From assembly GCF_016862915.1 (NCBI RefSeq), contig NZ_BONW01000008.1:186001-250000 (forward strand): a stretch of 64,000 nucleotides of DNA, given 5' to 3'. A model generated the notes under the pieces. That model saw nothing but the letters and a program-made list of their open reading frames with translations, did no database searches and had not been told where the DNA came from. This stretch comes from Plantactinospora endophytica (GTDB lineage Bacteria > Actinomycetota > Actinomycetes > Mycobacteriales > Micromonosporaceae). A program made the position numbers and the translations under genes. Below are positions 8,855 to 17,314 of the stretch, one piece after another. Numbering within the stretch: the first letter of the stretch is position 1; each line of letters begins with the position of its first letter.

Positions 8855-9525
8855 GACCGGCCCCGGGTCCGGCGACGCAGCCGTACCGCGACCAGGGCGG
8901 CGACCGCGACGAGCAGTGCCGCGCCGGTCCCGACCAGGGTACGGACCGTACTGTCGGGCAGGCCGCCCGCGCCGGGCGCGAAGCGTATCCGATGGGTCTG
9001 CTCGGCGGCGGTGAACAGGGTCCGCTCCGGGGTGGCCGGGGTCTGGCTGGTGAGCATCGTCCGGTACGCCTCGTTGAGGTCGGTCAGCGCGCCGACGGTG
9101 ACGTCGAGGTCCACCACGTCGGCCGGGCAGTCGAAGCGGAGCCGGGCGCCCTCGCGGAGCAGCCGGTCCAGGGTGTCGAGCCGGCCCGGGCAGGTGGCGC
9201 CGTCCTGCCGCACCGTGATCCGGTCCAGCAGGTAGTCCTGCACCCTGGCCGACCGCTGGAGTTTCTGCTCCCCGGTGAGATCGGTCGCCACCGCGCCGAC
9301 GGCCGGGTCCTCGAAGGCGCCGAGGGACTGGCCGAGGGCCACCCAGTCGTCCTCGGCGGCGAGCCAGGCGATGTCGACCCGGGAGCCGTGCACGCTGATC
9401 CGCGCGGTGGACGGTGGGCCGAACGGGTGTGCGGCGGCCGGTGGCGCCGGAGTGGCGAGCGTGGCCAGCACGGCGAGACCGGCCAGGCCGAGCGCGGCGA
9501 CCGGCGACGGGATGCGGGCGATCAA
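8851..9525 (-). CDS. Secreted/membrane-anchored protein coupled to NicO transporter
   Basis: A 224-aa protein with a signal peptide (ARIPSPVAALGLAGLAVLA, cleavage near AAAHP), an extracellular domain of about 150 residues and one C-terminal membrane helix (GTGAALLVAVAALVAVRL) ending in an Arg-rich tail. The mature N-terminus HPFGPP could bind metal. I recognise no catalytic domain. It overlaps the NicO gene by 4 bp and probably helps metal handling at the cell surface. I chose TTG 9525, 9 bases after CAGGAG. An upstream GTG at 9570 falls inside a terminator hairpin and is less likely. Confidence 0.65.
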   Translation of the reverse strand: MIARIPSPVAALGLAGLAVLATLATPAPPAAAHPFGPPSTARISVHGSRVDIAWLAAEDDWVALGQSLGAFEDPAVGAVATDLTGEQKLQRSARVQDYLLDRITVRQDGATCPGRLDTLDRLLREGARLRFDCPADVVDLDVTVGALTDLNEAYRTMLTSQTPATPERTLFTAAEQTHRIRFAPGAGGLPDSTVRTLVGTGAALLVAVAALVAVRLRRRTRGRS

Positions 9526-9552
9526 GGGCGGGATCTCCTGACGTACGGAGCG

Positions 9553-9589
9553 GGCCCGGACCGCCGCCACGACGACGGCGGTCCGGGCC
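9553..9589 (-). terminator. Terminator hairpin after the phosphatase gene
   Basis: Perfect 14-bp inverted repeat: GGCCCGGACCGCCG at 9553-9566 and its complement at 9576-9589, with a 9-base loop. It lies 11 bp past the stop codon of the metallophosphatase on the minus strand. It separates that gene from the NicO pair and argues that the downstream gene starts at 9525 rather than at 9570. Confidence 0.7.
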
Positions 9590-9599
9590 GGCGGGGAAA

Positions 9600-11267
9600 C
9601 TACTTGGTCACCGTGATGACCGGCGAGGTGATCTGCTGGTTCTCGCTGTCCAGGTAGACCACGTGGGTGGTGTTCTTCTTCGCCGACGGCGGCAGCGCGA
9701 AGCTGTACTCGATCCGGCCCAGTTCGTCGGCCTTCCGGTAGCCGATGAAGACACCCTTCTTGCCCGCGCCGTCCTTGGAGTTGCGCAGGTAGACGGTGAC
9801 CTCCTCGCCCGGGTCGTAGCCGAAGGCGTCGACCTTCACCTTGCCCTTGGCCTCGACGATGGTCTTGTTGACCTTGACCTGCTCGCCGACGGTGTTCTCC
9901 GGGGTACGCAGCTCGTTGACGGTGCGCTCGCCGGCCGCGTTCTTCCGGATGACGACGCCGTCGTGGTGCTGGCCGTTGGCGTAGCGGGCCTCGTACCGGA
10001 TGCTGTCACCGGTGACGTCGATGAGCTGGTAGAGCTGCTTGTCCTCGGCCTTGCTCATGATGTCGGCGGCGTTGTCGGTCCAGACCGAGCCGTCGACGTC
10101 GTACATCTTGCCGCCGGAGACCGAGACCGCGTAGACGGTGCTGTCGTGCACGGTCACCGACTGGCGCGACGAGGTGACGCTGCCCCGGCCGTACGTGTGG
10201 TCGTGGCCCTGGAGCACCAGGTCGACGCCGTACTTCTCGAAGAGCGGGCCCCACTGCGCCCGGATCACCGGGTTGTCCCGGCCCTCGGCGGTCGAGTAGA
10301 CCGGGTGGTGGAAGGTGACCACGGTCCACTTGTTCGGGTTGTTCTTGAGCAGCCCCTCCAGCCACGCGGTCTGCGCGGCCATCACGTCCGGGATGCCCTG
10401 CACGTTGGTGTTCAGGCCGATGAACCGGACACCCTGGTAGTCGACCGTGTAGGCCGTCTTCGCCAGCTCCGCCGGCCAGCCCGCCGGCCCGTTGTCCGGG
10501 TACGGGAACTGCGGCGTCCAGAACTGCGACAGCGCGCTGCCGCTGTACTCGTGGTTACCGGGGATCGAGATGTTGTTGATCTGGCTGTCGATGAAGCCGC
10601 CGGCCTGGTACCACTGACCCCACTGCTCCTCGCTGTTCGCGGAGTCGATGAGGTCACCGGCGTTGACGATCACCTTGGCCTGCGGCCGGTCGGCGAACGC
10701 CTGCCGGAACACCCGGGGCAGCGCGGTGTCGAGGTAGTTCTGCGCGTCGCCGTAGTAGATGAACGAGAACGGCTGGGCGTCGGCGGTGGCCGTGGTGAAG
10801 TCGGTCCAGGCGCTCCAGTTGGTGCCGTCGCCGACCCGGTAGGTGTACCGGGTGCCCGGCTTGAGGCCGACGAACTCCACGGTGTGGTAGGTCGAGGCGT
10901 ACCCGAGGGAGGTGTTGACCGACTTGGTCGACGTCGCCTTGACCACCGAGACGGTGCCGGCGGCCGGTACCACCTGGCCGAGCGCGGCGGGCGCCTCCAG
11001 GATCTCGGCCTGCGCCCACTCCGGGGTGGCCTCGGCCCGCCAGGTCACCCGCTGCGAGCTGGCCGGCGTGGTGGTGGGGGTGAGGATGATGCGGTCGGGC
11101 ATCGGGGACGGCCGGTGGATCTCGGCCGCCGGGTACTTGCCGGGGGCGGCGTCGCCGAACGCCACCGGGCTGACTGCGAAACCGCCGACGAGCATGGCGG
11201 CGGCACCGATGGCGGTAAGCCTGGCCCGCCGGGAGCCCGGAATCCAGGGTCTCTTGACGTCACTCAC
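9600..11267 (-). CDS. Secreted purple-acid-phosphatase-like metallophosphoesterase with FN3 domain
   Basis: A 555-aa exported phosphoesterase. A basic N-terminus with RR and a hydrophobic segment (AIGAAAMLVGGFAVSPVA) is followed by a fibronectin-III-like domain (about 60-165). The catalytic domain carries the dinuclear metal motifs: YYGDAQNY (Asp about 174), NAGDLID (Asp about 205), GNHEY (about 237-241), FHHPVY and QGHDHTYGR. The last 130 residues form an extra C-terminal domain. I chose GTG 11267 because AAAGGTGAT lies about 7 bases upstream. Purple acid phosphatases release phosphate from organic monoesters, so phosphate control is likely but only a single PHO-box-like half site is seen upstream. 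Confidence 0.85.
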   Translation of the reverse strand: MSDVKRPWIPGSRRARLTAIGAAAMLVGGFAVSPVAFGDAAPGKYPAAEIHRPSPMPDRIILTPTTTPASSQRVTWRAEATPEWAQAEILEAPAALGQVVPAAGTVSVVKATSTKSVNTSLGYASTYHTVEFVGLKPGTRYTYRVGDGTNWSAWTDFTTATADAQPFSFIYYGDAQNYLDTALPRVFRQAFADRPQAKVIVNAGDLIDSANSEEQWGQWYQAGGFIDSQINNISIPGNHEYSGSALSQFWTPQFPYPDNGPAGWPAELAKTAYTVDYQGVRFIGLNTNVQGIPDVMAAQTAWLEGLLKNNPNKWTVVTFHHPVYSTAEGRDNPVIRAQWGPLFEKYGVDLVLQGHDHTYGRGSVTSSRQSVTVHDSTVYAVSVSGGKMYDVDGSVWTDNAADIMSKAEDKQLYQLIDVTGDSIRYEARYANGQHHDGVVIRKNAAGERTVNELRTPENTVGEQVKVNKTIVEAKGKVKVDAFGYDPGEEVTVYLRNSKDGAGKKGVFIGYRKADELGRIEYSFALPPSAKKNTTHVVYLDSENQQITSPVITVTK

Positions 11268-11574
11268 TACAGGGATCACCTTTCGGGTGAAAGTGGTTTC
11301 CGCCGCCGGCCCGCAGCCGGTGGCCAAGCGCATTCATCCAGAGGCGGGCGACCGGCGGTCGGCCGTCGACTGGCCGCCGGGTGAACGGGCCTGGCCAGGG
11401 GGTTAATTCATGATCAACATGTACCGTCCGGCCCCGGGCTTCACCCACGGGAGGCCGCCCGGCCATCCGCCGGGCACCGCCGGTTAAACCCGGCCCACCT
11501 ACCATTCCGGCGGCGCGCGAACGCCCCGCCGCGCGGCGACCCCGACCCGAGCCGATCCGACCGTACGGAGTGCG
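11268..11574. promoter_or_regulatory. Divergent promoter region of phosphatase and septum-formation-like gene
   Basis: A 307-bp gap without genes. An AT-rich patch at 11403-11424 (TTAATTCATGATCAACATG) stands out against the GC-rich background and may hold a -10 element. On the minus strand GTTCACCCGG at 11377-11386 resembles one half of a PHO box, but no second direct repeat of 11 bp is seen, so phosphate regulation is only suggested. Confidence 0.35.
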
Positions 11575-12054
11575 ATGAAACTGCCGTCCCGCCGCTGGGC
11601 GGTGGTCGCCACCGTCGGCACCCTGGCCGCGGTCGCCGCGATCGAGCCGACGGTCGGCCCGCCGCCCGCCAAGGGCGACGCGTTCATCACCGCGCAGACC
11701 GGCGGGATGCTGAACATCGAGGGCGGCGAGTGCTTCTCCGACCCGGTGTACTCCCGGGAGGCCGCCGAGGTGGTCGTCCGGTACGAGCCGTGCGAGTCCG
11801 GCGCCGACAACCAGTCGTACGGCTTCCTGCGGGCCGCCGACGGGGCGTGGGACCGCCCCGCGTTGGCCGACTTCGCCTGGCAGGGCTGCCGGGGCTACTT
11901 CGACCGGCGCTGGCCGGACCGCAACGGCGGCACCCTCGACTTCTATCCGATCCTGCCGACCGAGCAGACCTGGGCGGACGGCGACCGTACGGTGATGTGC
12001 GTCGTCTACCGGCCGCGCGGCCGGCTCACCGACTCGGTGCTACCGCTGCGCTGA
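11575..12054 (+). CDS. Secreted septum-formation-family-like protein
   Basis: A 159-aa exported protein. The N-terminus has Arg/Lys then a short hydrophobic segment (VVATVGTLAAVAAI). The body has Cys residues in GECFSD, YEPCESG, QGCRGYF and VMCVVY, likely two disulfides, in the order seen in the actinobacterial septum-formation domain, where a GDCF motif opens a small Cys-bonded fold. The exact role of that domain is not known. The start ATG 11575 follows CGGAG. It is divergent from the phosphatase and convergent with the SDR. Confidence 0.55.
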   Translation: MKLPSRRWAVVATVGTLAAVAAIEPTVGPPPAKGDAFITAQTGGMLNIEGGECFSDPVYSREAAEVVVRYEPCESGADNQSYGFLRAADGAWDRPALADFAWQGCRGYFDRRWPDRNGGTLDFYPILPTEQTWADGDRTVMCVVYRPRGRLTDSVLPLR

Positions 12055-12076
12055 GCGGTGGGGCGCCGGAGTGGGG

Positions 12077-12865
12077 TCAGGCGCGTAGGCCGCCGTCGAC
12101 CGGCAGGCAGACTCCGGTGACGAAGGAGGCGCGGTCGCTGAGCAGCCAGGCGGCGGCCTCGGCGATCTCGTCCGGCTCGGCGGCCCGGCGCAGCGGGGTG
12201 AGCGAGTTGAGCCGGTCGACGGCGGCGGGCTCGTCGTCGGCCCACTGCCGGATCACCCCGGTCATCGTGGCGCCCGGCGCGATGGCGTTCACCCGGATGC
12301 CCTCCGGCCCGTACTCCGCGGCGGCGGTCTCGGTGAGGCTGTTGACGGCCCGCTTCGTCGCCGCGTACGGGCCCAGCCCCGGTGCGCCGCGCAGACTGCC
12401 CACGCTGCTGACGTTCACGATCGCCCCGGAGCCGGCGGTCGCCCGGATGGCCCGGATCTCGGCGGTCATCGACAGGAACAGTCCCCGGTAGTTGACCGTG
12501 GTGACCAGGTCGAAGTTCTCCTCGTTGGCGTTCACCATCGGGGTGTGCGGGATGGAGACGCCGCCGTTGTTGAACGCCACGTCGAGCCGGTTGTGCAGCC
12601 GGACCACCGTCTCGACGGCGGACTGGATGCTGGCCCCGTCGGTCAGGTCGGCGACCACGTAGTCGGCGGTACCGCCCGCGTCGCGGATCTTTCCGGCCAC
12701 CTCGGCGAGTTCGGACTCGGTTCGGGCGGCCAGCACGACGGCGGCACCCTCGCGGGCGAAGAGCCGGGCCGCGGTCGCGCCGATGCCACGACCCGCGCCC
12801 ATGATGAACGCGACCTTGTCGCCGAGCAGGCCGGTTCCGTTGCCCGGGGCGTTCGTTCCGGTCAT
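12077..12865 (-). CDS. SDR-family oxidoreductase
   Basis: A 262-aa short-chain dehydrogenase/reductase. The nucleotide-binding motif GAGRGIG is near residues 18-24, ADLTD for cofactor choice near 70, NNGG near 94, the catalytic Ser near 143 (NVSSVGS) and the Tyr-x-x-x-Lys pair in YAATK near 157-161. The C-terminus VCLPVDGG is the usual family ending. Substrate unknown; Arg43 in AARTE, after the second strand, suggests NADP(H). The start ATG 12865 lies 112 bp downstream of the end of the debranching-like gene on the same strand. Confidence 0.88.
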   Translation of the reverse strand: MTGTNAPGNGTGLLGDKVAFIMGAGRGIGATAARLFAREGAAVVLAARTESELAEVAGKIRDAGGTADYVVADLTDGASIQSAVETVVRLHNRLDVAFNNGGVSIPHTPMVNANEENFDLVTTVNYRGLFLSMTAEIRAIRATAGSGAIVNVSSVGSLRGAPGLGPYAATKRAVNSLTETAAAEYGPEGIRVNAIAPGATMTGVIRQWADDEPAAVDRLNSLTPLRRAAEPDEIAEAAAWLLSDRASFVTGVCLPVDGGLRA

Positions 12866-12977
12866 CAGGTCACTCTCTCATCACTGAACGGTGATCCGCA
12901 GGTGCGCTCCGTATCTACCTGGCTCCGGGGTCCCGGTCCGAACGGGTCCGGGTATGCACGGCTCGGGCCGCGCCGGC

Positions 12978-15140
12978 TCACTCGGTCAGCCGTACGTGGC
13001 CCTGGCCGCCGGTAGCCTCCAGGTCCCAGCGCTTGCCGAAGGCGTGCAACCGGCTCAGCCGGATCCTGCCGAAGTCCGGCGGCAGGCACGGGTCGATCCG
13101 CACCCGGCCGTTCAGGGCGTCCAGCCCGAGCAGGCTGCGCACGAACAGCATCGGCGCCGCGCTGGCCCACGCCTGCGGCGTACAGGCGGTCGGGTACGGC
13201 ACCGGCTTGCGCCCGTACGAGCGGTCGTAGCCGGCGAACGCCTCGGGCAGCCGGTGCTCGGAGAAGTCGGCCGCCTCCAGCATCGCCACGATGATCCGGG
13301 TCGCCTCGTCCCGGAACCCGTACCGGGCCAGACCGTGCGCGATCAGCGAGTTGTCGTGCGGCCAGACCGTGCCGCTGTGGTAGCCGATCGGGTTGTAGCA
13401 CTGGTTGAGGGTGGAGGTGGTCCGGACGCCCCAGCCGGAGAACATGTGCGTGGAGAGGAGCTGCCCGGCGACCACCCCGGCCCGCTCCGGCGGCACGATG
13501 CCGCTCCAGAGCAGTTGCCCCATGTTGGAGGTCATCGAGTCGATCGGGCGCTTGTCGCCGTCGAGCCCGACCGCGTAGTAGCCGCCCCGCTCCTCCAGCC
13601 AGAAGTCCCGGTTGAAGCGTTCCCGCAGCGTCTGCGCCTCGGCGCGCAACCGCTCGGCCAGGGCGGGGTCGCCGAGCGGGCCGTCGGCCAGTTCGGCGAC
13701 CCGGAGCTTCGCGTCGTAGGTGTAGCCCTGGATCTCGCAGGTGGCGATCGGCAGCACCGGGATACTGCCGTCGGCGTTGGCGATGCCGTCGGCCGAGTCC
13801 CGCCAGCAGTGGTTGCCCAGTCCCTGCGGAGAGCGGGTGGCGTACTCGACGTACCCGTCCTGGTCCAGGTCGCCGTGGTGGTCGATCCAGCGCAGCGCGG
13901 CGTACACGTTGTCCCGGAACTCCCGGACGAACTCGTCGTCCAGCGTCCACCGCCAGTACTCGGAGAGCACGATCAGCCAGAGCTGGGTGGCGTCGGAGGT
14001 GCCGTAGTAGGGGTTGTGCGGCTTCTCGCCGGTCCGGGTCAGCTCGCCGCTGCGTACCTCGTGCAGGATCTTCCCCGGTTCCTCGTCCCGGAAGTCGTCC
14101 AGCTTGTCGCCTTGGTAGTTGGCCAGCGACCGGAGGGTGCCCCGGGCCAGCCGTGGCCCGAACGCGACCGTCTGGTACGCCGTGACCAGCGAGTCGCGGC
14201 CGAAGATGGTGAGGAACCAGGGCAGGCCGGCGGCGGGCAGCGCGATCGTCTCGTTCCCGAGCGTCTGCTCGATCCGCAGCGCCACCAGGTCCATCTTGGA
14301 CTTCTGTAGCACCCGGTTCAGCAGCTCGGAGTCGAACTCCTGGATCGGGCAGTTCTCCCGCCAGTCCTTGGTGGGATCCTCGCCGACCAGGTCGAAACCG
14401 TGACCGAACCGCCGGTGCAGCGAGGGCAGCTCGGACGGCCGGCGGGGCAGCGCCACGGTCAGCTCGGCCTGCCACTTCAGACCCGGTTCGAGGCGCAGGT
14501 CCCAGATCAGGTCGTTCTCCTCCACCCGGTCCGCCGGTGGCGAGACGTGGATGTCGGTGACCGCGACGAAGTCGGCGTTGCGGTAGGTGAAGCAGAGCCG
14601 GGAGCCGTCGGTCGAGTGGTCCCGGGTGATGTTCGCGGTGCGGTCCCGTACCCGCTGCTTGATCTCGAACAGGTCCGCGAAGTCGGTACCCACCCGCAGC
14701 CGGAGCTGCACCGACTGCACCGCGTTGGCGAAGCACTCCAGCTCGATCCGCTCCTGCATGGCGTCGCTGATGAACCGCTGTCGGCGGACCCCGACGCTGT
14801 TCGTGGGTACGTGCGGCAGGTCCGAGTTGGTGAGGAAGAAGGCCGCCGAGTCGTCGTCGATGAGCCCGGAGCTGAGGATCAGCAGTGGCGCCCCGCCGAG
14901 GGTCAGCTCCCACTGGCTGAGCAGTCGGGTGTCGTCGTGCACCAGGCCGCCGATCGTGCCGACCGGAACGTCTCCGGCGGCGTTGGTCACCATGAACGAC
15001 CGGCCCTCCACCACCGCCACCGAGTCCGGGCCCAGTTCGGGCGGCTGGGTGCGGACCACCGAACTCGGGATGTCGCCGCCGCCCGTCACCAGTCCCGGTG
15101 TCGGGTCGGCCGGCGTGGGACGCCGGACAACGTTTGTCAC
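12978..15140 (-). CDS. Glycogen-debranching-like amylo-alpha-1,6-glucosidase
   Basis: A 720-aa cytoplasmic enzyme. The N-terminal half (about 45-240) is a GDE_N-type beta domain (VVEGRSFMVTNAAGD, GLVHDDTRLLS). The C-terminal half is an (alpha/alpha)6 barrel related to amylo-alpha-1,6-glucosidases, with LPWFLTIFGRDSLVTA, NPYYGTSDATQLW, SNMGQLLWSG and TVWPHDNSLIA. Proteins of this build occur across actinobacteria in trehalose and glycogen metabolism, and some hydrolyse other alpha-linked glycans. The start is GTG 15140 behind GAGGGGGC. No sugar gene is adjacent, so substrate is by family only. Confidence 0.82.
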   Translation of the reverse strand: MTNVVRRPTPADPTPGLVTGGGDIPSSVVRTQPPELGPDSVAVVEGRSFMVTNAAGDVPVGTIGGLVHDDTRLLSQWELTLGGAPLLILSSGLIDDDSAAFFLTNSDLPHVPTNSVGVRRQRFISDAMQERIELECFANAVQSVQLRLRVGTDFADLFEIKQRVRDRTANITRDHSTDGSRLCFTYRNADFVAVTDIHVSPPADRVEENDLIWDLRLEPGLKWQAELTVALPRRPSELPSLHRRFGHGFDLVGEDPTKDWRENCPIQEFDSELLNRVLQKSKMDLVALRIEQTLGNETIALPAAGLPWFLTIFGRDSLVTAYQTVAFGPRLARGTLRSLANYQGDKLDDFRDEEPGKILHEVRSGELTRTGEKPHNPYYGTSDATQLWLIVLSEYWRWTLDDEFVREFRDNVYAALRWIDHHGDLDQDGYVEYATRSPQGLGNHCWRDSADGIANADGSIPVLPIATCEIQGYTYDAKLRVAELADGPLGDPALAERLRAEAQTLRERFNRDFWLEERGGYYAVGLDGDKRPIDSMTSNMGQLLWSGIVPPERAGVVAGQLLSTHMFSGWGVRTTSTLNQCYNPIGYHSGTVWPHDNSLIAHGLARYGFRDEATRIIVAMLEAADFSEHRLPEAFAGYDRSYGRKPVPYPTACTPQAWASAAPMLFVRSLLGLDALNGRVRIDPCLPPDFGRIRLSRLHAFGKRWDLEATGGQGHVRLTE

Positions 15141-15545
15141 GGCAGCCCCCTCACCGGACGCGAAGCGTGGCCATCCTGTCCTCCGCCAGCCTAATCAGCC
15201 CGGGGCCGGCGCCGGTGTGGAACGCGGGAACGGGTCCGGGACCGGCCGGACTGTCCGGTCCGGTACCGGACGGGGGACTTCGGCCCGGGGCGTACCGCCG
15301 GGCGGGCCCGTCGAGCGACTGCTCGTGGCGGACGCCGACCCGGGCGGGCGGCGGCCGCCGCTCTCGTCCGGCGTCGAGACCGTTCCGGCCGGCATGTCGA
15401 CCGCCTCTGGTGGCATGTCGACCCGTCCCGGCGGGCAGGACGGTGGTGGAGTCGAGAGCCGTCCCGGCGGGCAGGACGGTGATGGAGTCGAGAGCCGTCC
15501 CGGTGGACAGGACGGTGGTGGAGCCGAGAGACGAGGAGGCGGGAG
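15141..15545. promoter_or_regulatory. Divergent promoter region containing a 36-bp tandem repeat
   Basis: A 405-bp gap between the divergent debranching-like and PPC-domain genes. It holds the 36-bp array described separately, preceded by two copies of GGCATGTCGACC at about 15393 and 15411. Frames are open through it, but their peptides are pure repeat, so no gene is called. A strong AGGAGGCGGGAG ribosome binding site sits at 15534-15545. Confidence 0.4.
15424..15531. repeat. 36-bp tandem repeat, three copies
   Basis: Three units of 36 bp begin at 15424, 15460 and 15496 with CGTCCCGG and end with GGAGTCGAGAGC or a close variant. Units 1 and 2 differ at one base; unit 3 has a few changes. The period is a multiple of three, but no coding role is supported. 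Confidence 0.9.
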
Positions 15546-15989
15546 ATGCGGGACGTCGAACTGGCCGGCGAGGGCCGGCGGGTGGTGGTGATCGCGGTCG
15601 AGCAGGGCGAGGAGGCGGTCGCCGCCGTCAACGAGGTGGCCCGGCGGCGGCAGATCCACGCTGCGCAGGTCACCGCGGTGGGCGGATTCGCCGACGCCGA
15701 GGTCGGCTACTTCGACCGGCCGACCCGGGACTACCTGCGGATACCGGTGGCCGAGCAGGTCGAGGTGCTCTCCCTGGTCGGGGACATCGCCGAGGTGGAG
15801 GGCGAACCGGCGCTGCACGTACACGCGGTGCTCGGCCGCCGGGACGGCAGCACGGTCGGCGGGCACCTGCTGCGCGGCGAGGTGTGGCCCACCCTGGAGG
15901 TGGTGGTCACCGAGGTCGCGGCGGGGCTGGCCAAGCGGGTCGACCCGGAGACCGGGGTGGCGCTGCTGACCGGTACGGCGCAGGGCTGA
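15546..15989 (+). CDS. PPC/DUF296-domain DNA-binding-like protein
   Basis: A 147-aa single-domain protein of the PPC (DUF296) family, small trimeric proteins related to the C-terminal part of plant AT-hook factors. Landmarks are VVVIAVEQGEE, then QVTAVGGFADAEVGYFD, LVGDIA, and the His pair HVHAVLG followed by GGHLLRGEV, which form a putative metal or ligand pocket. It has no AT-hook. Function in bacteria is not established. It starts at ATG 15546 behind AGGAGGCGGGAG. Confidence 0.8.
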   Translation: MRDVELAGEGRRVVVIAVEQGEEAVAAVNEVARRRQIHAAQVTAVGGFADAEVGYFDRPTRDYLRIPVAEQVEVLSLVGDIAEVEGEPALHVHAVLGRRDGSTVGGHLLRGEVWPTLEVVVTEVAAGLAKRVDPETGVALLTGTAQG

Positions 15990-16122
15990 CGGTTCCGAAC
16001 GGATCCGAACTGTTCCGAACGCGCGTGAGCGAAACTATCTCTTGTAGACGATCAATACCATCGGTGTCATCCGACGGCTGCCGGCAACCGAACGCCGGCA
16101 CCGTCCTGACGAGAGGACACCG

Positions 16123-17202
16123 ATGCGAGATTCCGAGATCGACGCCGCGAGCATTCCGAGGCAGGGCGGTGCCGTCCTGTCCCGGCGGAACATGCTCCGG
16201 GCCGGAGCGGTCGCGGCCGGCGGCACGGTGCTGGTCGGTACCGCCGGCCAGACGGCACAGGCAGCACAGCGCAGGACGCTCACGCCGGTCAAGGCTCGGG
16301 CGCTGGTGCCCGGCGACCGGGTCCGGGTGGTGTCGCCCGGCAGCACCCCGAACCCGACCCTGATGGCCCGGGGCATCGAGATCCTGCGCGGCTGGGGCCT
16401 GGAGGTGGAGCTCGGCCAGCACGTCTACGCCCAGTACGGCTACCTCGCCGGCACCGACGCGCAGCGGCTGGCCGACGTGAACGACGCGCTGACCGACCCG
16501 GGTGTCCGGGCCGTCTTCGCCGCCCGAGGCGGGTACGGCACCCAGCGGATCGTGGACCGGATCGACGTCTCCGGCCTGCGCCGCGACCCGAAGGTGGTGG
16601 TCGGGTTCAGCGACATCACCAGCATCCACGGCCGGTTGTGGCGGGAGGCGGGTCTGCTCAGCTTCTACGGCCCGATGGTCAACTGGACCGAGAGCCGCAC
16701 CGGTCCGGAGTCGGCCGAGGCGCTGCGTCGGGCGGTGATGACCACCGCACCGGTCACCATCACCCGGGATCCGGCCGAGACCGCCGCCTCGGTCATGGTG
16801 CCGGGGCGGGCCACCGGCCGGCTGCTCGGTGGGTGCCTGACGCTGCTCTCCACCTCGCTCGGGGCGAAGGACTCCCCGGACCTCGACGACGCCATCCTGT
16901 TCTTCGAGGACGTGGACGAGGCGCCGTACAGCTACGACATGATGTTGACCGAGTTGCGTCGGGTCGGCGTGCTGGGTCGGGTCGCCGGGGTGGTGATCGG
17001 CCAGATCACCAACAGTGTCGGCGAGCCGGGCGAGTGGGACGCGGCGGCGGTACTGAAGGACCGCCTCTACGACCTCGGCGTGCCGGTGCTGGGCGGGCTC
17101 CGCCTCGGCCACGGCAACGGGCAGCTCACCATTCCGCTCGGCGGGCGGGCCACCATCGACGCCGCGGCCGGGACGTTGACCGTGGAGGCCGGAGTCCGCT
17201 AG
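16123..17202 (+). CDS. Exported LD-carboxypeptidase (S66 family, LdcA-like)
   Basis: A 359-aa peptidase that removes the terminal D-Ala from murein tetrapeptides in cell-wall recycling. A twin-arginine-type signal (LSRRNML at 19-25, then AGAVAAGG and a cleavage site near AQA) indicates export, whereas the E. coli enzyme is cytoplasmic. The family block AARGGYGTQR (133-142) is followed by the nucleophile Ser163 in GFSDITS, a Glu in LFFEDVDE (about 262) and His330 in GLRLGHG. These fit the Ser-Glu-His triad. The start ATG 16123 follows GAGAGGACA. Confidence 0.88.
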   Translation: MRDSEIDAASIPRQGGAVLSRRNMLRAGAVAAGGTVLVGTAGQTAQAAQRRTLTPVKARALVPGDRVRVVSPGSTPNPTLMARGIEILRGWGLEVELGQHVYAQYGYLAGTDAQRLADVNDALTDPGVRAVFAARGGYGTQRIVDRIDVSGLRRDPKVVVGFSDITSIHGRLWREAGLLSFYGPMVNWTESRTGPESAEALRRAVMTTAPVTITRDPAETAASVMVPGRATGRLLGGCLTLLSTSLGAKDSPDLDDAILFFEDVDEAPYSYDMMLTELRRVGVLGRVAGVVIGQITNSVGEPGEWDAAAVLKDRLYDLGVPVLGGLRLGHGNGQLTIPLGGRATIDAAAGTLTVEAGVR

Positions 17203-17213
17203 CCGGTCCGCGG

Positions 17214-17268
17214 CCGGCGGTGGTCGTTCTCGGGAAGCGCGGAGGTGCCCGAGGACGACCGCCGCCGG
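17214..17268. terminator. Strong bidirectional stem-loop between convergent genes
   Basis: 21-bp arms at 17214-17234 and 17248-17268 pair completely if two G-T positions are allowed, around a 13-base loop. It lies 11 bp past the LD-carboxypeptidase stop and 46 bp past the formyltransferase stop on the other strand, so it should serve both genes. Confidence 0.75.
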
Positions 17269-17314
17269 CGGTGCGGTGGGGCCGGGTCGGTCGTCGGCCA
17301 GAACCGGTCGTCGG

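Noticed and set aside
15424-15531. Possible coding of a repeat peptide
   Set aside because: All frames give pure repeat peptides without a convincing start; it lies in a promoter gap.
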